Shown: positions 51,007 to 57,665 of the stretch, one piece after another
Layout of the letters: the number at the start of each line of letters is the position of its first letter
Position numbering within the stretch: the first letter of the stretch is position 1
Assembly: GCF_001866665.1 (NCBI RefSeq)
Contig: NZ_MLYO01000068.1
Coordinates: 1-64,000 of the forward strand
Direction of reading: 5' to 3'
Length of the DNA: 64,000 bases
DNA from: Streptomyces monashensis
GTDB taxonomy: Bacteria > Actinomycetota > Actinomycetes > Streptomycetales > Streptomycetaceae
Made by a program: the position numbers and the translations under genes
The notes under the pieces: generated by a model
Seen by the model: only the letters and a program-made list of their open reading frames with translations
Database searches by the model: none
Told to the model about the DNA's origin: nothing

Positions 51007-51021
51007 TTCTGCGTAACGGAA
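51007..51021. promoter_or_regulatory. Operator dyad 2 upstream of hyi
   Basis: TTCTGCGTAACGGAA lies 21 bp (two helical turns) from dyad 1 and next to the -10 region, an arrangement expected for cooperative repressor binding. Confidence 0.55.
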
Positions 51022-51050
51022 GATTGCCGTCGGATGTCGATGCTTGTCAA
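51021..51050 (-). promoter_or_regulatory. hyi-glxR promoter
   Basis: On the minus strand a perfect TTGACA (51045-51050) is followed after 18 bases by CAATCT (51021-51026). The two dyads lie immediately downstream, over the expected transcription start. Confidence 0.55.
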
Positions 51051-51112
51051 GGGGGTCGGCCGCCGGGCGCCCGAAAAGGCCTGTGCCGAGCGGGGCGGGT
51101 GGAGGTGCGGCG

Positions 51113-51202
51113 TCAGCCGATGCGGAGATCGAAGTCGGCGCCGGCGATCCGGCGAACGGCCTTGTTCGACAGCTCTGCGACATCACGTGAGCTCTGCGGC
51201 AT
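51113..51202 (-). CDS. Possible 29-residue protein coupled to the MFS gene
   Basis: An ATG at 51202 overlaps the MFS stop codon as TGATG and opens a frame of 29 residues ending ADFDLRIG. AAAGGG lies about 13 bases upstream. It could be a real small protein, a remnant of a longer gene or chance. It lies across a 19-bp tandem duplication. No family is recognised. Confidence 0.3.
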   Translation of the reverse strand: MPQSSRDVAELSNKAVRRIAGADFDLRIG

Positions 51203-51208
51203 CACGTG
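51171..51208. repeat. 19-bp tandem duplication
   Basis: AGCTCTGCGACATCACGTG (51171-51189) is followed directly by a second copy with one change (51190-51208). Each copy ends in the palindrome CACGTG. It spans the end of the MFS gene. Confidence 0.85.
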
Positions 51209-52587
51209 CGAACCCTTTCCGTGGTCACCGCGGTGGCGGCGGCCCGGCGCCCGGTGGTGGCGGCGCCGAGGACGAGGACGGCCGCTCCGCAGCCGGCGAT
51301 GATCCACCAGGCGGCCGGGCCCGACCCGGCGGCGACCGTGGCGCCGATCACCGCGACGCCGAGCGAGGAGCCGATCTGCCGGCTGGTCGCGGCGATGGCG
51401 GCGGCGACCCCCGCCTGGGCGCGTGGCATGCCGGACACCGCTGTGTAGGTGATCGGCGCGTTGACGAAGCCGAACCCGAGGCCGAACAGCAGGTACGTGA
51501 GGGAGAGGAGGGTGTCCGAGGGGTGGGCGGAGCGGGTGGCGACGACGGCCAGCACACCGCTGGCGGTGATGCCGGTCCCCGCGACGAGCAGGGGGGTGCG
51601 CGGGCCGCGGCTGCCCACGATCCGCCCGGACAGCGGCGGGCACACCAGGGACAGTACGGCCATCGGCAGCAGGTGCACCCCGGCACCCAGCGCGCTCAGT
51701 CCCAACTCATGCTGCAGGTAAAGGGTGTTGGTGAACAGGAAGCCGCCGAGCGCGGCGAAGGCGAGGACCGCTGTCGCGGTGGCCCCGCTGAAGGATGCGC
51801 TGCGAAACAGCCGCGGCTCGATCAGCGGTTCGGCGCGCCGGTTCTCGTACGGTACGAAGGCGGCGAGCGCGCACGCCGCGACGGTCAGGCAGGCCACGAT
51901 CGGCGGTGCGGTCCAGCCCTCGCCGGGTGCCTCGATGACGGCGTAGGTCAGCGCGCCGAGCAGGACGATCAGCAGGAGCTGTCCCACCGGGTCCGCGCGT
52001 CGGGCCCGCGGTGCGCGGGACTCCGGCACGAACAGCGCGGTGAGCGCGAGCGCGGCCAGCCCGATCGGCACGTTCAGCCAGAACACCGATCGCCACCCGG
52101 CCGATTCCACCAGTACGCCGCCGAGCACCGGTCCGGCCGCCATGCCGAGGCCGACGACGCCGCCCCAGACGCCGATGGCCCGTGCGCGCTCGCGAGGCTC
52201 GGTGAACGTGTTGGTGAGGATGGCCATGGCGACGGGGGTGAGCATGCTGCCGCCCGCCGCCTGCACCATGCGGAAGGCCACCAGCCGGCCGGTCGAGGGC
52301 GCCAGGCTGCACAGCGCCGACCCGGCGGTGAACAGCACGAGACCGAGCTGGAAGATCCGTCGGCGTCCCACCCGGTCGGCGGTGGCGCCGGCCGGGGTCA
52401 GCAGCGAGGCCAGGACGAGGGTGTAGGCGTCGAGTGTCCATTGCAGGCCGGAGACCGGGGAGCCCAGGTCCCGCTGCATCGAGGGCAGGGCGACGTTGAG
52501 GATGCTGACGTCGAGACCGACCAGCAGCACGCTCAGGCAGCAGACGGCCAGGACGGGCACGCGCCGCCCGCGTCGGGGGACGGGCAT
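51202..52587 (-). CDS. MFS drug-resistance-type exporter (DHA2-like)
   Basis: This 461-residue membrane protein looks like a 14-helix EmrB/QacA-type proton antiporter. Motifs are LDVSILNVALPSMQRDLG (helix 1, about 25-42), the A-like loop GATADRVGRRRIF (about 67-79) and motif C GMAAGPVLGGVLVESAGWRS (about 143-162). It should export a toxic organic compound. ATG 52587 has GGGGAA upstream. It follows a hydrolase gene (13-bp gap), which follows a cupin gene, all facing a divergent TetR gene; they probably form one TetR-controlled unit. Confidence 0.88.
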   Translation of the reverse strand: MPVPRRGRRVPVLAVCCLSVLLVGLDVSILNVALPSMQRDLGSPVSGLQWTLDAYTLVLASLLTPAGATADRVGRRRIFQLGLVLFTAGSALCSLAPSTGRLVAFRMVQAAGGSMLTPVAMAILTNTFTEPRERARAIGVWGGVVGLGMAAGPVLGGVLVESAGWRSVFWLNVPIGLAALALTALFVPESRAPRARRADPVGQLLLIVLLGALTYAVIEAPGEGWTAPPIVACLTVAACALAAFVPYENRRAEPLIEPRLFRSASFSGATATAVLAFAALGGFLFTNTLYLQHELGLSALGAGVHLLPMAVLSLVCPPLSGRIVGSRGPRTPLLVAGTGITASGVLAVVATRSAHPSDTLLSLTYLLFGLGFGFVNAPITYTAVSGMPRAQAGVAAAIAATSRQIGSSLGVAVIGATVAAGSGPAAWWIIAGCGAAVLVLGAATTGRRAAATAVTTERVRT

Positions 52588-52600
52588 GTGGGTTCCCCGC

Positions 52601-53419
52601 TCAGTCGCCCGGCCGGTCGGTGGCGTAGGCCTCGGCGAAGTCCCATACGACGGGGAGGAGTTGACCGGGGGTCTCGACCTGGGGCATGTGACCGGTGCGG
52701 TGCAGGAGCTGGAACCGGGCGTCCGGGACGGCTGCCGCGTACGCCCGTCCGTAGTCGGCGTCGGCGACCCGGTCGCTCTCGCCCCACGCGACGAGGACCG
52801 GCTGCGCGACCTTGGCCAGACGCTCGCGCAGGGTGGGGTCGGCCATCGCGTGCGGGCCCGAATAGACCTGCAGCGCGGCCCGGTTGGCGGCCGCGACCGC
52901 ACGCTGCGCCGCGGAGAACGTGCTCGGGTCCACGGCGAACTTCGCCGGCTCGTGGAAGGCCAGGGCGGACAGCTCGGCAGGCGTCAGGGTGGCGGGGTCG
53001 GCGACCGGGTGGCCGGGGACGTGGATGCCCACGGCGTTGACGAGGACGACGCTGCTGACGCGCTCGCTGCGGAGCAGGGCGATCTCGGCGGCGATCCAGC
53101 CGCCTATGGAGTTGCCGACGACGGTGACGTCGCTCAGGCCGAGTTCGTCCAGCAGCCGTACGTAGAGCTCGGCGAGGGCGCGGACGTCGGCCAGCCCCTC
53201 GGGCCGGGCGGTGCCGCCGAAGCCGGGGTGGACGGGGGTGAGGACCCGGGCCGGCCGCTGCTCGGCCAGGAGCCCGGCGAAGGCGGCGACGGTCTGCGGG
53301 CCGCCTCCGCCGTGCAGCAGCAGGAAGGGGTGACCCTCGCCCCGCTCGTCGACGGTGAGGTCGACGCCGGGGCCGCCGGCGTCGTGGGCGAGGGTGACGG
53401 TGCGTGTGGTGCTGGTCAT
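52601..53419 (-). CDS. Alpha/beta-fold hydrolase
   Basis: This 272-residue protein has the alpha/beta hydrolase features: HPFLLLHGGGGPQTVAAFAG (oxyanion region, about 33-52), nucleophile Ser in VVGNSIGGWIA (about 105), acid in WGESDRVAD and His in LLHRTGHMPQVE (about 250). It could act as an esterase or C-C hydrolase on an aromatic compound. The start at 53419 has GGAG six bases upstream. It is between the MFS gene and the cupin gene in the putative TetR-controlled operon. The substrate is unknown. Confidence 0.88.
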   Translation of the reverse strand: MTSTTRTVTLAHDAGGPGVDLTVDERGEGHPFLLLHGGGGPQTVAAFAGLLAEQRPARVLTPVHPGFGGTARPEGLADVRALAELYVRLLDELGLSDVTVVGNSIGGWIAAEIALLRSERVSSVVLVNAVGIHVPGHPVADPATLTPAELSALAFHEPAKFAVDPSTFSAAQRAVAAANRAALQVYSGPHAMADPTLRERLAKVAQPVLVAWGESDRVADADYGRAYAAAVPDARFQLLHRTGHMPQVETPGQLLPVVWDFAEAYATDRPGD

Positions 53420-53468
53420 GGAGGACTCCATATCGGTTACTGGCGTGGGTGGTCGGCGGTCAGGATCG

Positions 53469-53927
53469 TCACGCGTGGTCGGTGGCGGGAACGGTGGCGT
53501 AGCGGCTCATCACCCGGACGGTCGCCTCGGGGGTCAGCTCCTGGCCGCCGGCGATCATGTCCCGCAGGTCGCGGAAGTACTGCACGTACAGGTCGGGCGT
53601 GAAGGTGTTGAGCATCACCGCCGGCTCGTCGCCGTGGTTGGCGAAGGTGTGCGGGGCGCCGGGCGGGATCATCGCGAGCGTGCCGGCCGGTGCGACGTGC
53701 GTCGTCTCGCCGACGGTGAAGTGCACGGTGCCGGAGACGACGTAGAAACCCTCGTCGTGCTGGGCGTGGCGGTGCTGCGGCGGCCCCTCGGCGTGCGGGG
53801 CCAGGGTGATCTCGCCGATGCCGATCCGGTGACCGGTGGTGCTGCCGTCCTCCAGGATGCGGATCTGTGCCGGTCCCAGGCGGATCGTCTCGCCGTCGTC
53901 CGGGCCGACCACGGAAGCCTGTGTCAT
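53469..53927 (-). CDS. Cupin-domain protein
   Basis: This 152-residue protein is a single cupin barrel. The first cupin motif supplies His and Glu ligands in QHRHAQHDEGFYVVSGTVHF (about 57-76) and the second a His in IPPGAPHTFANHGDEP (about 93-108). It may be a metal-dependent dioxygenase, isomerase or ligand-binding protein. AAGGAG lies six bases before ATG 53927. It is the first gene of the leftward unit with the hydrolase (49-bp gap) and the MFS exporter, and is divergent from tetR. Confidence 0.85.
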   Translation of the reverse strand: MTQASVVGPDDGETIRLGPAQIRILEDGSTTGHRIGIGEITLAPHAEGPPQHRHAQHDEGFYVVSGTVHFTVGETTHVAPAGTLAMIPPGAPHTFANHGDEPAVMLNTFTPDLYVQYFRDLRDMIAGGQELTPEATVRVMSRYATVPATDHA

Positions 53928-53941
53928 TGCGGTCTCCTTCG

Positions 53942-53957
53942 TGAGAGCCAACTCTCA
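53942..53957. promoter_or_regulatory. Inverted repeat near the cupin start
   Basis: TGAGAG-CCAA-CTCTCA is a perfect dyad. The half AACTCTCA recurs at 53996-54003, so this may be part of a multi-site operator for the adjacent TetR protein. Confidence 0.4.
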
Positions 53958-53966
53958 GGAAGGAGA

Positions 53967-53986
53967 GTAGAGGGTCGACCCTCTAC
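53967..53986. promoter_or_regulatory. Perfect 20-bp palindrome, probable TetR operator
   Basis: GTAGAGGGTCGACCCTCTAC is a perfect palindrome in the 138-bp divergent region between the cupin operon and the TetR gene. Size, symmetry and place fit an autoregulatory TetR operator. Confidence 0.65.
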
Positions 53987-54065
53987 ATGCAAGTGAACTC
54001 TCATGACGAGTGTCCACAGTGATAAAGTGGCTGTGACGGAGACGAGCGGGAAAGGGGACGCACCG

Positions 54066-54677
54066 ATGGCGACGCCGATCGACACCGGCCGCAGCAATCA
54101 GAAGAGGCGCACGCGGGCTGCGATCGTCGAAGCCGCGAGCAGCCTCATCGCCGCGGGCGGCGAGGTGAGCATGCCCGCGGTCGCGCGCGCGGCGATGGTC
54201 TCCGAGCCCACCGCCTACCGGTACTTCCCCGACCTCCCGTCGCTGATCAGCGAGGCCCTGGCCGGCGCCTGGCCGCCCCCCGCCGAGGCGCTCGCCCCGG
54301 TCGCGGACTCCACCGACCCCGTCGAACGGGTCGCCTTCGCCTGCGAGTTCCTGCTGCGCGGCATACTCCGGCGCCAGGGGGCGGTGCGCGCCATGATCGC
54401 GGCCACCGTCGCCCGTCCCGCGGCGGCGGCCGAGCGGCCCGGGCTCCGCTTCGGGCTGATCGACCACGCGCTCGCCCCCCTGGAGGAGACGCTGGCGGCG
54501 ACGGACCCCGAGGCCTTCGCCCAGCTGAAGCGGGACCTCGCCGTGGTCGTCGGCGCCGAAGCCCTCTTCACTCTCACCGACCTGTGCGGCCTCGCCCCCG
54601 ACGACGCCGTCGCGAGCGCGGTGCGGACGGCGACCACGCTGACCGAAGCCGCGGTGCGCACGGTCGGGCAGGGGTGA
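54066..54677 (+). CDS. TetR-family repressor
   Basis: This 203-residue regulator has an N-terminal TetR HTH (KRRTRAAIVEAASSLIAAGG, then VSMPAVARAAMVSEPTAYRYFPDLPSLI, about 13-63) and an all-helical ligand domain. It is divergent from the cupin-hydrolase-MFS genes and two dyads lie between them, so it most likely represses both sides until an inducer, probably an aromatic or drug-like molecule, binds. ATG 54066 starts the conserved fold; ATG 54003 and GTG 54030 are alternative upstream starts. Confidence 0.85.
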   Translation: MATPIDTGRSNQKRRTRAAIVEAASSLIAAGGEVSMPAVARAAMVSEPTAYRYFPDLPSLISEALAGAWPPPAEALAPVADSTDPVERVAFACEFLLRGILRRQGAVRAMIAATVARPAAAAERPGLRFGLIDHALAPLEETLAATDPEAFAQLKRDLAVVVGAEALFTLTDLCGLAPDDAVASAVRTATTLTEAAVRTVGQG

Positions 54678-54992
54678 GCCGGCGCGTCCACGGACGCCCC
54701 GGCCGTCACCTGCGGCACGGCGGGACCGCGGGTCCGCGGGATCCGAGGCGCTGCGGGATCGCTGTGGGATCCGAGGCTCCGCGGGATTTGAATCCTGCGC
54801 ACCGCGTACCGCCGCCCTGTCGGCTAGGGTCACCTCGTGGCGGACGGACCGGCGCCGTCGCGTGAAATGGATCGGCCTGCGGCAGCCCGCGACCGTGGCG
54901 CAGTCGGTCGCTGTGTCCTCGGTGTGCCCCGATGTGCCCGCTCGATGGGTGATCCGGGTGAAAGCGCAGGTCAGAAGGCTCTTAGGGGTACT
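54678..54992. other. 315-bp region before the small HTH operon
   Basis: No separate gene is supported. Between 54738 and 54790 three related GGGATCCGAGGC/GCGGGATTTG blocks repeat imperfectly. TAGGGT near 54822 could be a -10 box. The frame of the next gene is open from GTG 54837, but similarity to a compact domain begins only at GTG 54993. Confidence 0.4.
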
Positions 54993-55256
54993 GTGCGATT
55001 GAGAGTGGAGTTCACGACCGAACCCTTCGACCTGGACGAGGCGCCCGCGCACGCCCTGGCGGCGCGGGAGGTCATCGAGACGGCCGAGCTGGACGCCGTC
55101 GACGTCGGCCCGTTCGGCAACACGGCGGAGGGCGGTGCGGAGCGCGTCCTGACGGCCGTGGACGCGCTGCTGCGCAGGAGCCTGAAGGCCGGCGCCACCC
55201 GGGTCTCGCTCCAGGTCAACGTGATCGACGACGGGTTCGGGGAGGGCGGTAGATGA
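54993..55256 (+). CDS. Small thiamine-binding-fold-like protein
   Basis: This 87-residue protein has a compact alternating pattern, LRVEFTTEPFDLDEAPAHAL, then IETAELDAVDVGPFGNTAEGG and a helix plus strand ending VSLQVNVIDD. The pattern is reminiscent of the MTH1187/YkoF-like fold that binds thiamine or acts as a small oligomeric regulator, but I am not sure of the family. AGGGG precedes GTG 54993. Its stop overlaps the start of the HTH gene (ATGA), so the two are translated together. A longer form from GTG 54837 is possible. Confidence 0.6.
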   Translation: MRLRVEFTTEPFDLDEAPAHALAAREVIETAELDAVDVGPFGNTAEGGAERVLTAVDALLRRSLKAGATRVSLQVNVIDDGFGEGGR

Positions 55257-55615
55257 GCGGCGACGAGCCCTTCATCGCGGCGGTGAAGCCGCTGGTGGAC
55301 GCGATGGGCGGGGAGATCCTGCCGCCGGACGAGGCGAGGGACGAGGACGTCGTCCTCGCTTGGGAGGGCGTCGACGTCGTCGCCGTACGCCTGCCCCAGC
55401 TCGCCGACTCCCTCGACCACATCCTGGCGGCCATGGAGCGCCGGCGCGGGCGGCCGCTGGCCGAGCTGGACCGCAAGGCCAAGCAGGAGGTCGTACGGAC
55501 CCTGGAGGCGCGCGGCGCGTTCGCCGTCCGGCACGGGGTGGAAACGGTGGCCGGCGCGCTCGGCGTCAGCCGGTTCACCGTCTACAACTACCTCAACCGG
55601 GACAAGGGCGCGTAG
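55253..55615 (+). CDS. Small HTH protein (YheO/DauR-like DNA-binding domain)
   Basis: This 120-residue protein has a C-terminal helix-turn-helix: KQEVVRTLEARGAFAVRHGV followed by ETVAGALGVSRFTVYNYLNR. This resembles the HTH of the YheO/DauR group. Its N-terminal half (about 1-70) is acidic and has no known sensor domain. It is coupled by ATGA overlap to the small protein gene upstream. Its stop lies 123 bp before uraD, just upstream of that promoter, so it is a candidate regulator of the urate genes. Confidence 0.7.
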   Translation: MSGDEPFIAAVKPLVDAMGGEILPPDEARDEDVVLAWEGVDVVAVRLPQLADSLDHILAAMERRRGRPLAELDRKAKQEVVRTLEARGAFAVRHGVETVAGALGVSRFTVYNYLNRDKGA

Positions 55616-55631
55616 CGCCCTGACGTGGCAC

Positions 55632-55646
55632 GCCTGTTACGCGGAA
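55632..55646. promoter_or_regulatory. Weak gcl-type dyad before uraD
   Basis: GCCTGTTACGCGGAA agrees with the reverse complement of hyi dyad 2 at 11 of 15 positions. One arm is poor. It is listed because it adjoins the stronger shared element. Confidence 0.3.
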
Positions 55647-55648
55647 TT

Positions 55649-55666
55649 TTCAACAAAGTGTTGACG
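55649..55666 (+). promoter_or_regulatory. 18-bp element at the uraD -35, shared with catalase
   Basis: TTCAACAAAGTGTTGACG differs from the catalase element at one position and likewise ends in a TTGACG hexamer. Confidence 0.6.
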
Positions 55667-55691
55667 TGACGTTTCCGAGGGCGTTCACTAT
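55661..55691 (+). promoter_or_regulatory. uraD-hiuH-uricase promoter
   Basis: TTGACG at 55661-55666 is followed after 17-19 bases by TTCACTAT (55684-55691), about 50 bp upstream of the uraD start codon. The exact -10 is uncertain. Confidence 0.5.
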
Positions 55692-55738
55692 CGGCAGCCC
55701 GTTCAGCACGAAGGCCGTTTCCGGCCACGGAGGCTCCC

Positions 55739-56251
55739 GTGACGACCACTCCCACGCCCCCGGGTCTGGCCCGGTTCAACGCTCTGGAGGAGCGCGAGGC
55801 CCTCGCCGCCCTCCACGAGGCGTGCGCCTCCGCCGAGTGGGGCCGGCGCATCAGCGCCGCCCGCCCGTACGCCACCACCGACGACCTGTACGCCGCCAGC
55901 GACGCCGCCATGGCCGAGCTGAGCGGCGAGGACCTCGCGGAGGCGATGGCGGGACACCCGCCGATCGGGCGCCCCAAGCCGGGCGACCGGACCTCCGCCC
56001 GCGAGCAGCGCGGCATGGCCGGCGCCTCGGACGACCTCAGGGCCGAGATGCTCGACCTCAACCTGGCCTACCAGGAGAAGTTCGGCCACGTCTTCCTGAT
56101 CTGCGCCACCGGCCGGACCGGTGAGCAGATGCGCGACGCGGTCAAGGAGCGCATCGGTAACGCGCCGGAGCAGGAACGGGAGATCGTCCGCACCGAGCTG
56201 GGCAAGATCAACCGTATCCGCCTGGCCCGACTCGTCGAAGAGGACGCCTGA
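55739..56251 (+). CDS. uraD: OHCU decarboxylase
   Basis: This 170-residue helical enzyme decarboxylates 2-oxo-4-hydroxy-4-carboxy-5-ureidoimidazoline to S-allantoin. The catalytic His is in GHPPIGRPKPGD (about 77-88), and the C-terminal helix ends KINRIRLARLVEE. GGAGG precedes GTG 55739. hiuH starts 4 bases after its stop and the uricase gene follows, so the three steps from urate are in one operon in reverse reaction order. Confidence 0.93.
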   Translation: MTTTPTPPGLARFNALEEREALAALHEACASAEWGRRISAARPYATTDDLYAASDAAMAELSGEDLAEAMAGHPPIGRPKPGDRTSAREQRGMAGASDDLRAEMLDLNLAYQEKFGHVFLICATGRTGEQMRDAVKERIGNAPEQEREIVRTELGKINRIRLARLVEEDA

Positions 56252-56255
56252 CACC

Positions 56256-56663
56256 ATGAGCACCAGCACCACCGCCTCCGTGTCCACGCACATCCTGGAC
56301 ACCTCGGCCGGCCGCCCCGCCGAGGGCGTCGCCGTCCAGCTCTCCGCCCGCAGCGGCAGGAGCGCGGACTGGCAGGCGCTCGGCGGCTCCGCGACCGACG
56401 CGGACGGGCGGTGCAAGGACCTGCCGGCGCTGCCGGAGGGAACCACCCACGTACGGCTCGACTTCGCCGTCGAGTCGTACTTCGAAGAGAAGACCGCGAA
56501 CCAGCAAGCCGATGCGTTGCAGGACGCCCCCGCGAATCGGGACAGCGGACGCGGCGTGTTCTTCCCGGAGGTGGCGATCACGTTCGCCGTCGTGCCGGGC
56601 GAGCATTACCACGTGCCGCTGCTGCTCAACCCGTTCGGCTACTCCGTTTACCGAGGGAGCTAG
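56256..56663 (+). CDS. hiuH: 5-hydroxyisourate hydrolase
   Basis: This 135-residue transthyretin-like enzyme hydrolyses 5-hydroxyisourate. It has the N-terminal VSTHILDTSAGRPAEGV (His ligand), an Arg in HVRLDFAVESYF, HYHVPLLLNPFGYSVY and the C-terminal tetrapeptide YRGS that defines the enzyme from transthyretin. It sits between uraD and the uricase gene, which starts three bases after its stop. Confidence 0.95.
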   Translation: MSTSTTASVSTHILDTSAGRPAEGVAVQLSARSGRSADWQALGGSATDADGRCKDLPALPEGTTHVRLDFAVESYFEEKTANQQADALQDAPANRDSGRGVFFPEVAITFAVVPGEHYHVPLLLNPFGYSVYRGS

Positions 56664-56666
56664 CTC

Positions 56667-57599
56667 ATGCCGACCATCCTGGGACAGAACCAGTACGGCA
56701 AGGCCGAGAACCGAGTCGTCAAGATCACGCGGGACGGCGCCACCCACCACATCAAGGACCTCAACGTCTCCGTCGCGCTGAGCGGCGACATGGAGGAGGT
56801 CCACTACTCCGGCTCCAACGCCAACGTCCTGCCGACCGACACCACCAAGAACACGGTGTTCGCGTTCGCCAAGGAGCACGGCATCGAGTCCGCCGAGCAG
56901 TTCGGCATCCACCTCGCCCGCCACTTCGTCACCTCGCAGGAGCCGATCCAGCGCGCCCGGATCCGGATCGAGGAGTACGCCTGGGAGCGGATCGGGACCT
57001 CGGACGCCAACTCGAAGTTCATCGGCGCCGACGACGTCAAGCACTCCTTCGTGCGCAAGGGCCAGGAGGTCCGCGTCTCCCAGATCACCTACGACGGTGA
57101 GAAGTGGGAGGTCATCTCCGGCCTGAAGGACCTGACCGTGATGAACTCGACCAACTCCGAGTTCTGGGGCTACGTCAAGGACAAGTACACCACCTTGCAG
57201 GAGGCGTACGACCGGATCCTCGCGACCTCGGTCTCCGGCCGCTGGCGCTTCAACTGGACCGACGACGAGCAGAAGATGCCCAACTGGGAGAAGTCCTACG
57301 AGCAGGTGAAGAAGCACATGCTCCACGCCTTCGCCGAGACCTACTCGCTCTCCCTGCAGCAGACGATGTACCAGATGGGCTCGCGCATCATCAACAACCG
57401 CAGCGAGATCGACGAGGTCCGCTTCTCGCTGCCGAACAAGCACCACTTCCTGGTGGACCTGGAGCCGTTCGGGCTCAAGAACGATACCGCCGACGGGGCC
57501 GTCTACTTCGCCGCCGACCGCCCCTACGGCCTCATCGAGGCCACCATCCTGCGGGACGGCTGTGAGGCCCGTATCCCGGTCGACATGACCAACCTCTGA
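56667..57599 (+). CDS. uaZ: Urate oxidase (uricase)
   Basis: This 310-residue T-fold enzyme oxidises urate to 5-hydroxyisourate with release of H2O2. Visible signatures are YGKAENRVVKITR (catalytic Lys near residue 11), the Thr in VLPTDTTKNTVFAFAKEHGI (about 55-74), and NKHHFLVDLEPFGL near the C-terminus with the catalytic His. No cofactor is needed. There is no SKL-type tail, as expected in bacteria. It closes the tight uraD-hiuH-uricase cluster; a hairpin separates it from the permease gene. Confidence 0.96.
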   Translation: MPTILGQNQYGKAENRVVKITRDGATHHIKDLNVSVALSGDMEEVHYSGSNANVLPTDTTKNTVFAFAKEHGIESAEQFGIHLARHFVTSQEPIQRARIRIEEYAWERIGTSDANSKFIGADDVKHSFVRKGQEVRVSQITYDGEKWEVISGLKDLTVMNSTNSEFWGYVKDKYTTLQEAYDRILATSVSGRWRFNWTDDEQKMPNWEKSYEQVKKHMLHAFAETYSLSLQQTMYQMGSRIINNRSEIDEVRFSLPNKHHFLVDLEPFGLKNDTADGAVYFAADRPYGLIEATILRDGCEARIPVDMTNL

Positions 57600-57611
57600 C
57601 GCGGGACGCGT

Positions 57612-57643
57612 GCCCCCGGCCCGGCCACCTGACGGCCGGGGGC
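57612..57643 (+). terminator. Intercistronic stem-loop after uricase
   Basis: GCCCCCGGCC (57612-57621) pairs with GGCCGGGGGC (57634-57643), with a 12-base loop. It lies within the 66-bp gap and may reduce transcription into the permease gene or stabilise the uricase end. Confidence 0.5.
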
Positions 57644-57665
57644 CCGCCACACCGGAGGGAACGAA

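Noticed and set aside
51113..51202. Lanthipeptide precursor (FxLD type), because the frame ends ADFDLRIG
   Set aside because: There is no Ser/Thr/Cys-rich core after the motif and no modification enzyme nearby.
54775..54805. tRNA gene suggested by GCGGGATTTGAATCCTGC, which resembles a T arm
   Set aside because: I could not find acceptor, D and anticodon stems at the proper distances on either strand.
54837..54992. N-terminal extension of the small protein gene from GTG 54837
   Set aside because: The extension is Arg/Ala/Gly-rich with no predicted fold, and GTG 54993 has a better placed AGGGG just before the regular domain.
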